In this document: positions 7,416 to 14,877 of the stretch, one piece after another | Position numbering within the stretch: position 1 is the stretch's first letter | How the letters are laid out: every line of letters starts with the position of its first letter | Source: Pseudomonas mandelii | GTDB lineage: Bacteria > Pseudomonadota > Gammaproteobacteria > Pseudomonadales > Pseudomonadaceae | Length of the DNA stretch: 64,000 nucleotides | Reading direction: 5' to 3' | Assembly (NCBI RefSeq): GCF_006438925.1 | Contig: NZ_RCZA01000012.1 | Coordinates: forward strand, 1-64,000 | Translations under genes and position numbers: made by a program | Notes under the pieces: model-generated | Database searches by the model: none | What the model was told of the DNA's origin: nothing | What the model saw: only the letters and a program-made list of their open reading frames with translations

Positions 7416-9410
7416 TCAGGGTTCGAGGCGACGCTGCTGGTAAATCAAGTCGACGATTTCACCATCCGGGGCGTAACCACTGACAGTGTCACGCAGAAGT
7501 TGGCGAACCCGCGAATAATCATCCCGCTCAACGGCAGACAGCAACTCCATCAAGTTGCGCTTGAGCACTTCCCAAGGCAAATGATCCTCTTTGGCGCTCA
7601 TGATCATCGGGTGCTGGGTAGCGGACACGTTGTCGCCGATCAGCAACTCTTCGTAAAGCTTTTCCCCGGGACGCAGTCCAGTGAACTCGATGGCAATATC
7701 GCCTTGCGGATTTTTCTCCGAGCGAATGCTCAAGCCAGACAGGTGAATCATCTTCTCCGCCAGCTCAATGATCTTGACCGGCTCGCCCATGTCCAGCACA
7801 AACACATCACCACCCTCCCCCATTGAGCCGGCCTGTATTACCAGTTGTGCCGCCTCGGGAATGGTCATGAAGTAACGGGTAATCTTCGGATGGGTAACCG
7901 TCAAGGGCCCGCCCGATTTGATTTGGCTGTGAAAGCGCGGAATAACCGAGCCAGACGAGCCCAACACATTACCGAACCGCACCATGGTGAAACGGGTCTT
8001 GTTGACCCGGGACACATTGGACTTGTCCCCGTACAACACCGGCGCCAACTCACGACTGAGGGCCTGCAAGGTCAACTCGGCCAGCCGTTTGGTGCTACCC
8101 ATGACATTGGTCGGGCGTACGGCCTTATCGGTCGAGATCAGCACAAAGTTTGCAACACCAGCCTCCAATGCAGCCTGAGCGGTATTGAGCGTCCCGATCA
8201 CATTGTTGAGCACACCTTCGGCAATATTGTGCTCAACCATCGGCACGTGCTTATAGGCCGCCGCATGATAAACGGTGTCCACGCTCCAGGTCTTCATTAC
8301 ATCCAGAAGTTTATGGGGATGGCGAATCGACCCCAGTATCGGTAACAACCGGACAGGCAACGACTCACGAGCAATACGATGCTCGAGCTCAGACAAAATG
8401 CTGTAAAGATTGAATTCGCTATGATCGAACAACAACAGCGTGGTCGGTCCCAGGGAGAAAATCTGCCGACAAAGCTCTGAACCGATCGAGCCGCCCGCCC
8501 CCGTCACCAAAACCGTCTTGCCCGTCACACATCGAGCCAACAAATCAGGCTGAGCCGGCACCGAATCCCGCCCCAACAGGTCAGCAATGTCGACTTCCTG
8601 AATGTTGTCCACCTTGACCCGACCACTGGCCAGATCAGTGAAATTCGGAACACTGCGAACATGGAGCGGGAAACCCTCCAGAAAATTGAGTATCTCCCTG
8701 CGCCGCGCACGGGTTGAAGACGGCAACGCCAGAAGAATTTCCTGAGCCCCGGTCATGTCGATCATCTGCTGAATATGCTTGGGCTTATAGACCCGCAACC
8801 CGGCAATCGAACGATCCGCGATAGAGGAATCGTCATCGATGAACGCCACAGGGCGCATCACGCGGCCCATGCGCAACGCTGCAACCAACTGGTTGCCTGC
8901 CACGCCTGCGCCGTAAATGGCGACCTTGGTCAAACCATCGTCTCGATTGACAAACGGTACATGCTGCGCAGCGGTGAACCAATCACCCATGAAGTATTGA
9001 CGCATGCACAGACGCAGGCCGCCAACGATTACCAGGCTTAGCCACCAGTAATTGAAGATGATGGAGCGCGGCACCACGGCCTGGTGATTGCTGTACCAGT
9101 ACACCACCACGGCGAGGATCAGCGAGGACAGACTGACCGCCTTGACGATGGCAATCAGCGCGTCATTGCCGAAGTAGCGCATGACGGCACGGTACATGCC
9201 AAAGCGTATGAAAAGGGGAATGGCAATAATCGAGGCACTGACGAACAGCCAGAAATGCGACTTTAGCGGATTGTACATGTCGTCGATGCCGAGGCGGACG
9301 ATAAAGGCCAGCCACAAGGCGACCCACACCAAAACCACATCGGTGGCGACCTGTATCAGTCTTTTTTGCCTGCGAGGCAAACCAAGCAACACTCTGCGTA
9401 TTTTATCCAT
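7416..9410 (-). CDS. wbpM: WbpM-like UDP-GlcNAc 4,6-dehydratase
   Basis: A 664-residue membrane-anchored nucleotide-sugar dehydratase of the WbpM/CapD/FlaA1 group, which converts UDP-GlcNAc to the 4-keto-6-deoxy intermediate used for QuiNAc- or FucNAc-type sugars. About four N-terminal hydrophobic segments (residues ~15–130) precede a CoA-binding-like Rossmann fold and the catalytic dehydratase domain, with VTGAGGSIGSELCRQ near residue 298, YHAAAYKHVPMVEHN, and ISTDKAVRPTNVMGSTKR. The catalytic triad has Met in place of Tyr (MGSTK), as in known WbpM proteins. An AAAGGAGG lies about 25 bases before the ATG, farther than usual. It is divergent from wzm and in P. aeruginosa marks the far end of the O-antigen locus. 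Confidence 0.93.
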   Translation of the reverse strand: MDKIRRVLLGLPRRQKRLIQVATDVVLVWVALWLAFIVRLGIDDMYNPLKSHFWLFVSASIIAIPLFIRFGMYRAVMRYFGNDALIAIVKAVSLSSLILAVVVYWYSNHQAVVPRSIIFNYWWLSLVIVGGLRLCMRQYFMGDWFTAAQHVPFVNRDDGLTKVAIYGAGVAGNQLVAALRMGRVMRPVAFIDDDSSIADRSIAGLRVYKPKHIQQMIDMTGAQEILLALPSSTRARRREILNFLEGFPLHVRSVPNFTDLASGRVKVDNIQEVDIADLLGRDSVPAQPDLLARCVTGKTVLVTGAGGSIGSELCRQIFSLGPTTLLLFDHSEFNLYSILSELEHRIARESLPVRLLPILGSIRHPHKLLDVMKTWSVDTVYHAAAYKHVPMVEHNIAEGVLNNVIGTLNTAQAALEAGVANFVLISTDKAVRPTNVMGSTKRLAELTLQALSRELAPVLYGDKSNVSRVNKTRFTMVRFGNVLGSSGSVIPRFHSQIKSGGPLTVTHPKITRYFMTIPEAAQLVIQAGSMGEGGDVFVLDMGEPVKIIELAEKMIHLSGLSIRSEKNPQGDIAIEFTGLRPGEKLYEELLIGDNVSATQHPMIMSAKEDHLPWEVLKRNLMELLSAVERDDYSRVRQLLRDTVSGYAPDGEIVDLIYQQRRLEP

Positions 9411-10089
9411 TCAAGCTTTCGAGCCCGTAGCCCCCTCCTTTTACGCGGTCGTCGGTCGGCATTGTAACCTCAATGAGGACGAGATCGCCCAATACTTGCA
9501 CAGGGGAGGCCCCAGGAAGGAGCATTTTACTCAAAGCGCCGCTATAATTCGCCCCCTGACCGGTCTGCCGGACAGAGAATGCGAGGACGCGAAACCCGGT
9601 CGAAAACCAGGACACGTTCCTGCTGTGGAGCTGCTCATCGGCAACCATCAGCCAATCTCTCTGACCCCTTTCGAGCAGGTGATTTACGTAGGGAACTTAC
9701 GACCAGACGCGGCCACTTGGCTCAATATGCGTTTCTGGAATGTAGGAAATTTTCTTGGGAGTTAACCTCTGACCGTGGGATGATAGAGAAAGTGCAAATC
9801 ATCCGGCAGGAACTTTATTTCTGAGCATTTGCACACCTGAATCGCTCGACACAAGCACTGTTTTCTGAACGAATCGCTCAAGTTTGTCATGGTAGCGAGC
9901 GCACCGAGTGCGCGCACGCCCTACGAGATCGCTTCAGACTTTACGCCCCCTAACTTGCAGCGGGGGCACTCTACGTGGAGTAGATCCCGCGAGCGTAAAA
10001 AACTGGAAACTAGACGGGATGGAAAAAGTGACACTACACCCTCCTACAAGATTACAATCATCGACTGTTTTGACAACCCGGTATTTCGA
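9411..10089. other. Divergent intergenic region between wbpM and wzm
   Basis: This 679-base region must contain the promoters for wbpM (leftward) and for wzm-wzt (rightward). GCTATAATTC at 9541–9550 contains a perfect TATAAT, but no −35 box lies at the usual distance. Open frames running into wzm from 9889 lack family similarity and are treated as leader. No other gene is recognised. Confidence 0.45.
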
Positions 10090-10890
10090 ATGCTAAACAA
10101 CCCAATTACCGCTGCCTTGGCAGACATAGCGACGGCTGTAAAGCGCTATTCTCTGGTAGGCATGCTCGGATGGCAGGATGTACGTCAACGGTATAGGCGC
10201 TCTGCTGTCGGACCGTTTTGGCTAACAATCAGCATGGGCGTTATGATTGGTACTATTGGCCTCGTATTCGGCCAAATATTTAACTCCCCCATGGAAGACT
10301 TTCTGCCATTTCTTGCAGCAGGTATGATTCTCTGGAGTTTTATTTCTACCTGCGTGTTAGAGGGCTGCACCAGCCTCATCGCCGCAGAAAGCATTATCAA
10401 ACAACTCCCCATCCCATTATTCGTGCATATTTTACGCACAATATGGCGCAATACTTTGATCCTCGCGCACAACATCGTCATTTTCCCGCTTGTGCTGCTG
10501 GCTGTTCAGAAACCATTGGGTCTTGGAGCGCTGTTGAGTATCCCGGGCTTTGCACTGCTTGTTCTCAATCTGGCATGGATCAGCTTGATATTGAGCCTTT
10601 TATGCGCTCGATATCGCGACCTCCCGCAGATCATTGCGAGCGTCTTGCAAATTGCCTTTTACTTGACGCCAATCATGTGGCTTCCAAGCCTGCTACCAGG
10701 ACGAGCCGGCACCTATTTACTGGATTTGAACCCCATCTATCACCTCATACAAATCGTCAGGGCTCCCTTGCTCGGACAGGATGTGAGTACTGTTAGCTGG
10801 TGCGTGGCCGGGGGCATGGCTCTGTTTGGCTGGTGCATAGCGATCATCATCTATGGCCTCTATAAACGACGCATTGCTTATTGGCTCTAA
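10090..10890 (+). CDS. wzm: O-polysaccharide ABC transporter permease
   Basis: A 266-residue inner-membrane protein of the ABC-2 (Wzm/KpsM) family, which flips undecaprenyl-linked polysaccharide to the periplasm. It has about six hydrophobic segments, the family motif QRYRRSAVGPFWLTISMG near residues 35–52, and the late motif YLTPIMWLP. The start is placed at the ATG at 10090 (MLNNPITAALADIATAVKRY), which gives the normal family length; a 67-codon upstream extension to 9889 is not family-like. The ribosome-binding site is weak. The stop falls 13 bases before the wzt start, so both subunits are probably made from one transcript. Confidence 0.9.
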   Translation: MLNNPITAALADIATAVKRYSLVGMLGWQDVRQRYRRSAVGPFWLTISMGVMIGTIGLVFGQIFNSPMEDFLPFLAAGMILWSFISTCVLEGCTSLIAAESIIKQLPIPLFVHILRTIWRNTLILAHNIVIFPLVLLAVQKPLGLGALLSIPGFALLVLNLAWISLILSLLCARYRDLPQIIASVLQIAFYLTPIMWLPSLLPGRAGTYLLDLNPIYHLIQIVRAPLLGQDVSTVSWCVAGGMALFGWCIAIIIYGLYKRRIAYWL

Positions 10891-10903
10891 GAAGAAAACT
10901 ATT

Positions 10904-11647
10904 ATGGCTTTTATTGAATTTCATAACGCATGCGTTGATTTCCCTATCTATAACGCAAGTGCTCGCTCTCTGAAAAAGCGACTGATTCAAGTCGCTACAG
11001 GTGGCAAACTCAGTGCCAACGAGCAAGGCCGAGTGATCGTCAGAGCACTGGAAGACCTTACTTTTTCCCTCAATGACGGAGACCGGGTTGGATTGCTCGG
11101 TCATAACGGCGCTGGCAAAAGCACATTACTCAGACTGCTGAGCGGCGTATACGCCCCCTCCGCTGGCACCGCCAGTATCAGCGGCGAAGTCGCTTCCCTC
11201 ATTGATATTTCATTAGGGATAGACCCGGAGGCATCCGGCAGGGAAAACATCTTCATGCGCGGCATCCTGCTCGGGATGACAAAAAGTGATATTGCAGAAA
11301 AACTCGACGAAATTATTGAGTTTTCAGAACTGGGTGACTTCATTGACATGCCGGTACGCACGTACTCTTCCGGTATGCACTTGCGCTTGGCCTTTGCGGT
11401 ATCGACGACCATCAGACCTGAAATATTGATCATGGACGAATGGCTGTCGGTAGGGGACGAAGGCTTCAAGCACAAAGCAGAAGCTCGGATGAACGAACTG
11501 GTCCAAGCCACCAGCATTTTAGTGATAGCCAGCCACTCCCGTGACCTGGTGCTGCATACATGCAATCGGGTCATTTGGCTGGAGCACGGCAAAATAAAAA
11601 TGGACTCGGACCCCGAAACAGTTACCCGAGCTTATTTTGGCCACTAA
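10904..11647 (+). CDS. wzt: O-polysaccharide ABC transporter ATP-binding protein, short form
   Basis: A 247-residue nucleotide-binding subunit partnering Wzm. It carries Walker A GHNGAGKST (residues 66–74), the ABC signature YSSGMHLRLAF and Walker B EILIMDEWLSVGDE. It starts at the ATG at 10904 behind AAGAAGAAAAC; an extension to 10853 lies inside wzm. The protein ends right after the ATPase fold, so the C-terminal carbohydrate-binding domain found in Wzt proteins of chain-end-recognising systems (about 400 residues or more in total) is absent. By analogy with short Wzt proteins, export here may be coupled to synthesis without recognition of a terminal cap by the transporter itself; this is inference. 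Confidence 0.92.
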   Translation: MAFIEFHNACVDFPIYNASARSLKKRLIQVATGGKLSANEQGRVIVRALEDLTFSLNDGDRVGLLGHNGAGKSTLLRLLSGVYAPSAGTASISGEVASLIDISLGIDPEASGRENIFMRGILLGMTKSDIAEKLDEIIEFSELGDFIDMPVRTYSSGMHLRLAFAVSTTIRPEILIMDEWLSVGDEGFKHKAEARMNELVQATSILVIASHSRDLVLHTCNRVIWLEHGKIKMDSDPETVTRAYFGH

Positions 11648-11702
11648 TATTTTCCTTCGCGTCTGCAACCCTCATTAAGCTAATAAACCGGTGAACCCAT
11701 AA

Positions 11703-11740
11703 AGAACCTACTTTATCAAGTCAAGATAAACGTAGGTTCT
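11703..11740. repeat. Stem-loop downstream of wzt
   Basis: AGAACCTACTTTATC (11703–11717) can pair with GATAAACGTAGGTTCT (11725–11740) with one bulged base and a 7-base loop. No run of T follows, so it may be an mRNA-stabilising stem or a relic of a mobile-element end rather than a classical terminator. Confidence 0.6.
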
Positions 11741-11817
11741 GTATGAAAGTAGCCGCGCAGCCATTGCAGCGTAGAAGCCAAAGCAACAAAGCAACAAAGC
11801 CTCGCCAGCTGCATCTC

Positions 11818-12048
11818 ATGATGCGACCCGACGCAAAAGTCGAAAAGGTTTATCTCCCCGCCCCCCCTAAAAATCTATCGATAGCCTCGCAGCCCCAGTT
11901 GAACGGATCATCATGGCGACGTTATTCACCCACCTGCACTTTACGTGCTCGTCAACAAATCGGGCAACCGTGTGAAAATTTTCGCAGTGCGGAGAGAGAG
12001 ACGACTCCGACAACAAGCCCCCCCCCCAAAGCTATGGGCCAAGGCTAG
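11818..12048 (+). pseudogene. IS66 TnpB (orf2) remnant, multiply frameshifted
   Basis: The pair of ATGs at 11818 and 11821 begins MMRPDAKVEKVYL, the exact style of an IS66 TnpB N-terminus. The homology then shifts frame: KSIDSLAAPVE follows around 11870, and ALYVLVNKSGNRVKIF appears in a third frame around 11935–11985, matching the ALFVFLN-x-x-RNRVKI part of TnpB. A run of ten C lies at 12018–12027. The fragment is non-functional and sits between wzt and the acyltransferase gene. Confidence 0.7.
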
Positions 12049-12115
12049 CCAAAACAAATAAATATGCCTATCATCCCGCACTTATAGATCAAACGATAAA
12101 TATTCAAGGCCTGAC

Positions 12116-13300
12116 ATGTCAGCAAAATTGGAATCTGGAAGCAATAGACTGTTCCCTCTTGAAGCCTATAGGGGAATAGCTGCGTTTATTGTGCTTATTC
12201 ACCATTTTTTTTTAGCGTTTTCCCCATACACAACAGGAATAGCAGAGCAAACAAGAGATAAAGGTAGTTTAGTAGGGCTGCCATTTTTTGCTCTTTTAAA
12301 CGGCACAGCGGCTGTCGGTTTTTTCTTCACCCTTTCCGGATTTGTTTTGTGCTGGTCCTATTTTAATCATGAAAACCCGCAAAAACTTCTTCTGGCATTT
12401 CTTAAAAGATTTCCCAGACTGGCCGCTATCGTAACGATTACCACTGTCGCAAGTTACTGCTTGTTCAGGATTGATTTTTATTACTTCCATGATGCCTCGC
12501 AACTTAGCTTGAGCCCATGGCTTGCGACATTTGCTCACGGATGGACGCCGGGGTTTGAGCCAAGCTTTTGGGAAGCTCTAACGCAGGGGATGACAACTTT
12601 TTTCACAGGCGAAGCCTTTTACAATACAAACCTTTGGACTATGAAAGCCGAGTTTTTCGGCAGCATGATTGTCTTTATGCTTGCATGCTTTATTTCCGTA
12701 ATACTCGAATACCGCTACCTAATTTACGCCTTTATAATTATTTCAATATCAGCACTATTCTATAACGACTTCATATTCCCCTTTGTTGCCGGTACATTTC
12801 TTTCTGCCTATCTAGCCAAAAACAAAAAAGAAATCCCTTTCCATGCCTCCATAGCGCTAATTATTTTTGGGCTATACATGCTCGGCTATATAATCCCGGA
12901 AAAATCATACGCATGGGCTTCAGCCATCCCAGATATTATGAAAGTGCACACCCAATCCCTACTCCACACACTGGGCTCCGCCTGCATAATATTCGCAACC
13001 ATGACCAATCAAAAGGTGTTTAAAAACCTGAATGGAAAACTTTTAAGAGGCATTGGGAAAATTAGTTTTCCACTGTATCTTGTCCATACTCTTGTGATCT
13101 GCTCGGTATCAAGCTACGTATATCTAAAACTTGCAAATCACGGCGTCAGCAACACATCAAATTTAATTATCGTATTTATTGTAACCGCCACCATTTCAAC
13201 CGCATTAGCAATACCACTATCCCGTTTTGATGACTGGTGGGTTAAGCAGGTTAATTCAATCACCCGAAAACTCTTGAAAGAAAAACAATTAGTCTATTGA
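12116..13300 (+). CDS. Acyltransferase-3 family O-acyltransferase
   Basis: A 394-residue multi-pass membrane acyltransferase (OafA/YrhL-like), predicted to acylate the O-polysaccharide. The N-terminus has the signature EAYRGIAAFIVLIHHFF with conserved Arg (residue 19) and His (29/30), followed by ten or so hydrophobic segments. The ATG at 12116 is preceded by AAGG seven bases upstream. The gene is clearly AT-rich with many A/T-ending codons, in contrast to the core genes, pointing to acquisition from elsewhere. It is the last plus-strand gene of the export group, separated from wzt by an IS66 relic. It is only distantly similar to the other acyltransferase at 755–1843, so the two probably modify different positions or sugars. 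Confidence 0.85.
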   Translation: MSAKLESGSNRLFPLEAYRGIAAFIVLIHHFFLAFSPYTTGIAEQTRDKGSLVGLPFFALLNGTAAVGFFFTLSGFVLCWSYFNHENPQKLLLAFLKRFPRLAAIVTITTVASYCLFRIDFYYFHDASQLSLSPWLATFAHGWTPGFEPSFWEALTQGMTTFFTGEAFYNTNLWTMKAEFFGSMIVFMLACFISVILEYRYLIYAFIIISISALFYNDFIFPFVAGTFLSAYLAKNKKEIPFHASIALIIFGLYMLGYIIPEKSYAWASAIPDIMKVHTQSLLHTLGSACIIFATMTNQKVFKNLNGKLLRGIGKISFPLYLVHTLVICSVSSYVYLKLANHGVSNTSNLIIVFIVTATISTALAIPLSRFDDWWVKQVNSITRKLLKEKQLVY

Positions 13301-13582
13301 GCCCCCCCTATAAGACGCACCTGCCAATATCACCGACAAATCAGCTACAGGTGCGCAAATGGCCTTTCACGGATGACAGGAGATACAGAAACAAGAGCGC
13401 CGATTTGATTGATGATGTTCGCGGGGGCAAACATATCTAACAAATCGGCGCTCTTATACGTAATATTCTGGAAGGGCTTTTCTTTCGTCACAACCTAGCC
13501 GGATGGTGACCCTCTACGATTTGACGCCTCATGCCCCACCCGCTTTTGAAGCCTTCCCAAAGATCGTAACCGCCCCATAAGC
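13301..13582. other. Convergent intergenic region with two inverted repeats
   Basis: No gene is seen. CGCACCTG (13316–13323) is repeated inverted as CAGGTGCG (13348–13355). A perfect 15-bp inverted pair, AAGAGCGCCGATTTG (13393–13407) and CAAATCGGCGCTCTT (13441–13455), lies between two genes that point towards each other. Confidence 0.6.
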
Positions 13583-13616
13583 TCACCTTCCAAGAAGCGG
13601 GCTTATGGAGTGTTTA
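13583..13616. mobile_element. Probable solo IS66 end
   Basis: CTCACCTTCC… followed by GGCTTATGGAGTGTTTAC aligns by eye with the tails of the IS66 copies at 571–612 (CTCACCTTGC… then GGTTTATGGATCAGTTAC) and 2525–2569 (GGTTCATGGAGCGCTTAC). No transposase coding remains next to it. Confidence 0.4.
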
Positions 13617-13635
13617 CATCGTTAAATCTATGTGC

Positions 13636-14604
13636 TCATTCCGGATTATCCAATAACCAAGCAGCAAAGCGCTCCAATCCATGATCGAAACTCACGACAG
13701 GAACCCATCCTAAAGACTGCTTGGCGCGCTCGATATCCAGGACACTGACAGGCACGTCAAATCCGCGACCCGACAAGTACTCACGACTGGCATTTCGCCT
13801 CGTGACCCTCTCGATCGCGTCAAGAACCTCATTGAGACTATGTCCGCGCCCTGAACCGATATTGAACACGTGCTCTTCACCGGATTGCGCTGACGATGCT
13901 AACAACGCTCTCACCACATCAGAGACATGAATGTAGTCGCGTACAACCGTGCCATCGCCCCAAATCTCGACCGTCTCGCCACGCAGGACTTTGCCAAGGA
14001 ATACGGCAACCGCGCCTTGGCTAGCATAGGTGCGCTGCCCCTCACCAAAGGGGTTCGCAAGACGTAGAACAGTATAGTCAAGGCCGTATAAGCGATGGAA
14101 AAGCGCCAGATACTTCTCGATCGCCAACTTGGCAATTCCATAGGAACAGGCCGGGTCAGTAGCATGGGTTTCTGGAATAGGTACTTGCGTAGGGTCTCCA
14201 TACACCGTGCCACCGGAGGAGATAAAAATAATCTTCCTCAGGCCGGACTTCATCGCGAGGTTTAGCAAGCGGATGGTCGCAACGACATTGCTCTCCACAT
14301 CGAAGATGGGATCAGCATTTGAAGACTTGGGGAGCGTAGTCGACACAAGGTGATAGCAAACATCGCAACCTTCCAATGCCTTGGCGACTTCTGCCTCACT
14401 GGTGAAGTCTCCTTCGCAAAGCTCGAAATTAGGATGACTGAAGTGGGATTCACCCAACGGTGCCACATTGGGACGATCGAAACAGCGCACAAAATGCCCC
14501 TGATCGAGCAATGCGTCTATCAAGTGGGTGCCTATGAAACCACGCCCCCCCAAAACCAGGGACCGCTTAACGGGATTAGCGGAAGTGTTCTCGGAATTAT
14601 TCAA
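13636..14604 (-). CDS. NAD-dependent epimerase/dehydratase (GalE-like extended SDR)
   Basis: A 322-residue nucleotide-sugar epimerase-type enzyme. The Rossmann motif is LVLGGRGFIGTHLIDAL near the N-terminus; the catalytic Ser and Tyr/Lys appear in FISSGGTVYG and SYGIAKLAIEKY; GDGTVVRDYIHVSDVV is the conserved sugar-binding region. The start is assigned to the TTG at 14604 because CCTCC on the plus strand (GGAGG on the mRNA) lies six bases upstream at 14611–14615 and because the Rossmann motif then begins at a normal position; a frame extension to 14712 has no similarity. It is the last gene of the minus-strand biosynthetic series. A UDP-Glc(NAc)/Gal(NAc) 4-epimerase role is likely, but the substrate is not certain. 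Confidence 0.85.
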   Translation of the reverse strand: MNNSENTSANPVKRSLVLGGRGFIGTHLIDALLDQGHFVRCFDRPNVAPLGESHFSHPNFELCEGDFTSEAEVAKALEGCDVCYHLVSTTLPKSSNADPIFDVESNVVATIRLLNLAMKSGLRKIIFISSGGTVYGDPTQVPIPETHATDPACSYGIAKLAIEKYLALFHRLYGLDYTVLRLANPFGEGQRTYASQGAVAVFLGKVLRGETVEIWGDGTVVRDYIHVSDVVRALLASSAQSGEEHVFNIGSGRGHSLNEVLDAIERVTRRNASREYLSGRGFDVPVSVLDIERAKQSLGWVPVVSFDHGLERFAAWLLDNPE

Positions 14605-14877
14605 CGTTGCCCTCCAGCGCTTGATATGGTTGAAACTGCCGCCTTGTGCAGCAGCAGACAAGGCGGGCTTGACCTGCCCCATCCTTGGCAACCATTGCAA
14701 CGACCTACACATTATTATTTAACGGAACACACTGTGACGGCTAATGATACGTCAAGTGAGGCGGCTTACCAAATTGCAGGAGACGCCCGTCTCGCTCTCA
14801 GTGCAGGCCTGGCAATCAGCCGGACCTGCCCTGTGAGCCCCCCTTAACGCTAGCTGCCCTGCTTACAGCAAGTCCGG

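Noticed and set aside
9541..9550. TATAAT box between wbpM and wzm as a complete promoter
   Set aside because: No acceptable −35 sequence lies 16–18 bases upstream on that strand.
9885..9905. JUMPstart/ops-like motif (GGTAGCG) upstream of wzm
   Set aside because: Only seven bases agree with the E. coli consensus and the conserved flanks are missing.
9889..10089. 67-residue N-terminal extension of Wzm
   Set aside because: The extension is polar, not family-like, and would make the permease abnormally long; the ATG at 10090 fits.
11743..12048. 101-codon open frame after wzt as an intact gene
   Set aside because: Only its middle matches a TnpB N-terminus and homology then continues in other frames, so it is a pseudogene piece.
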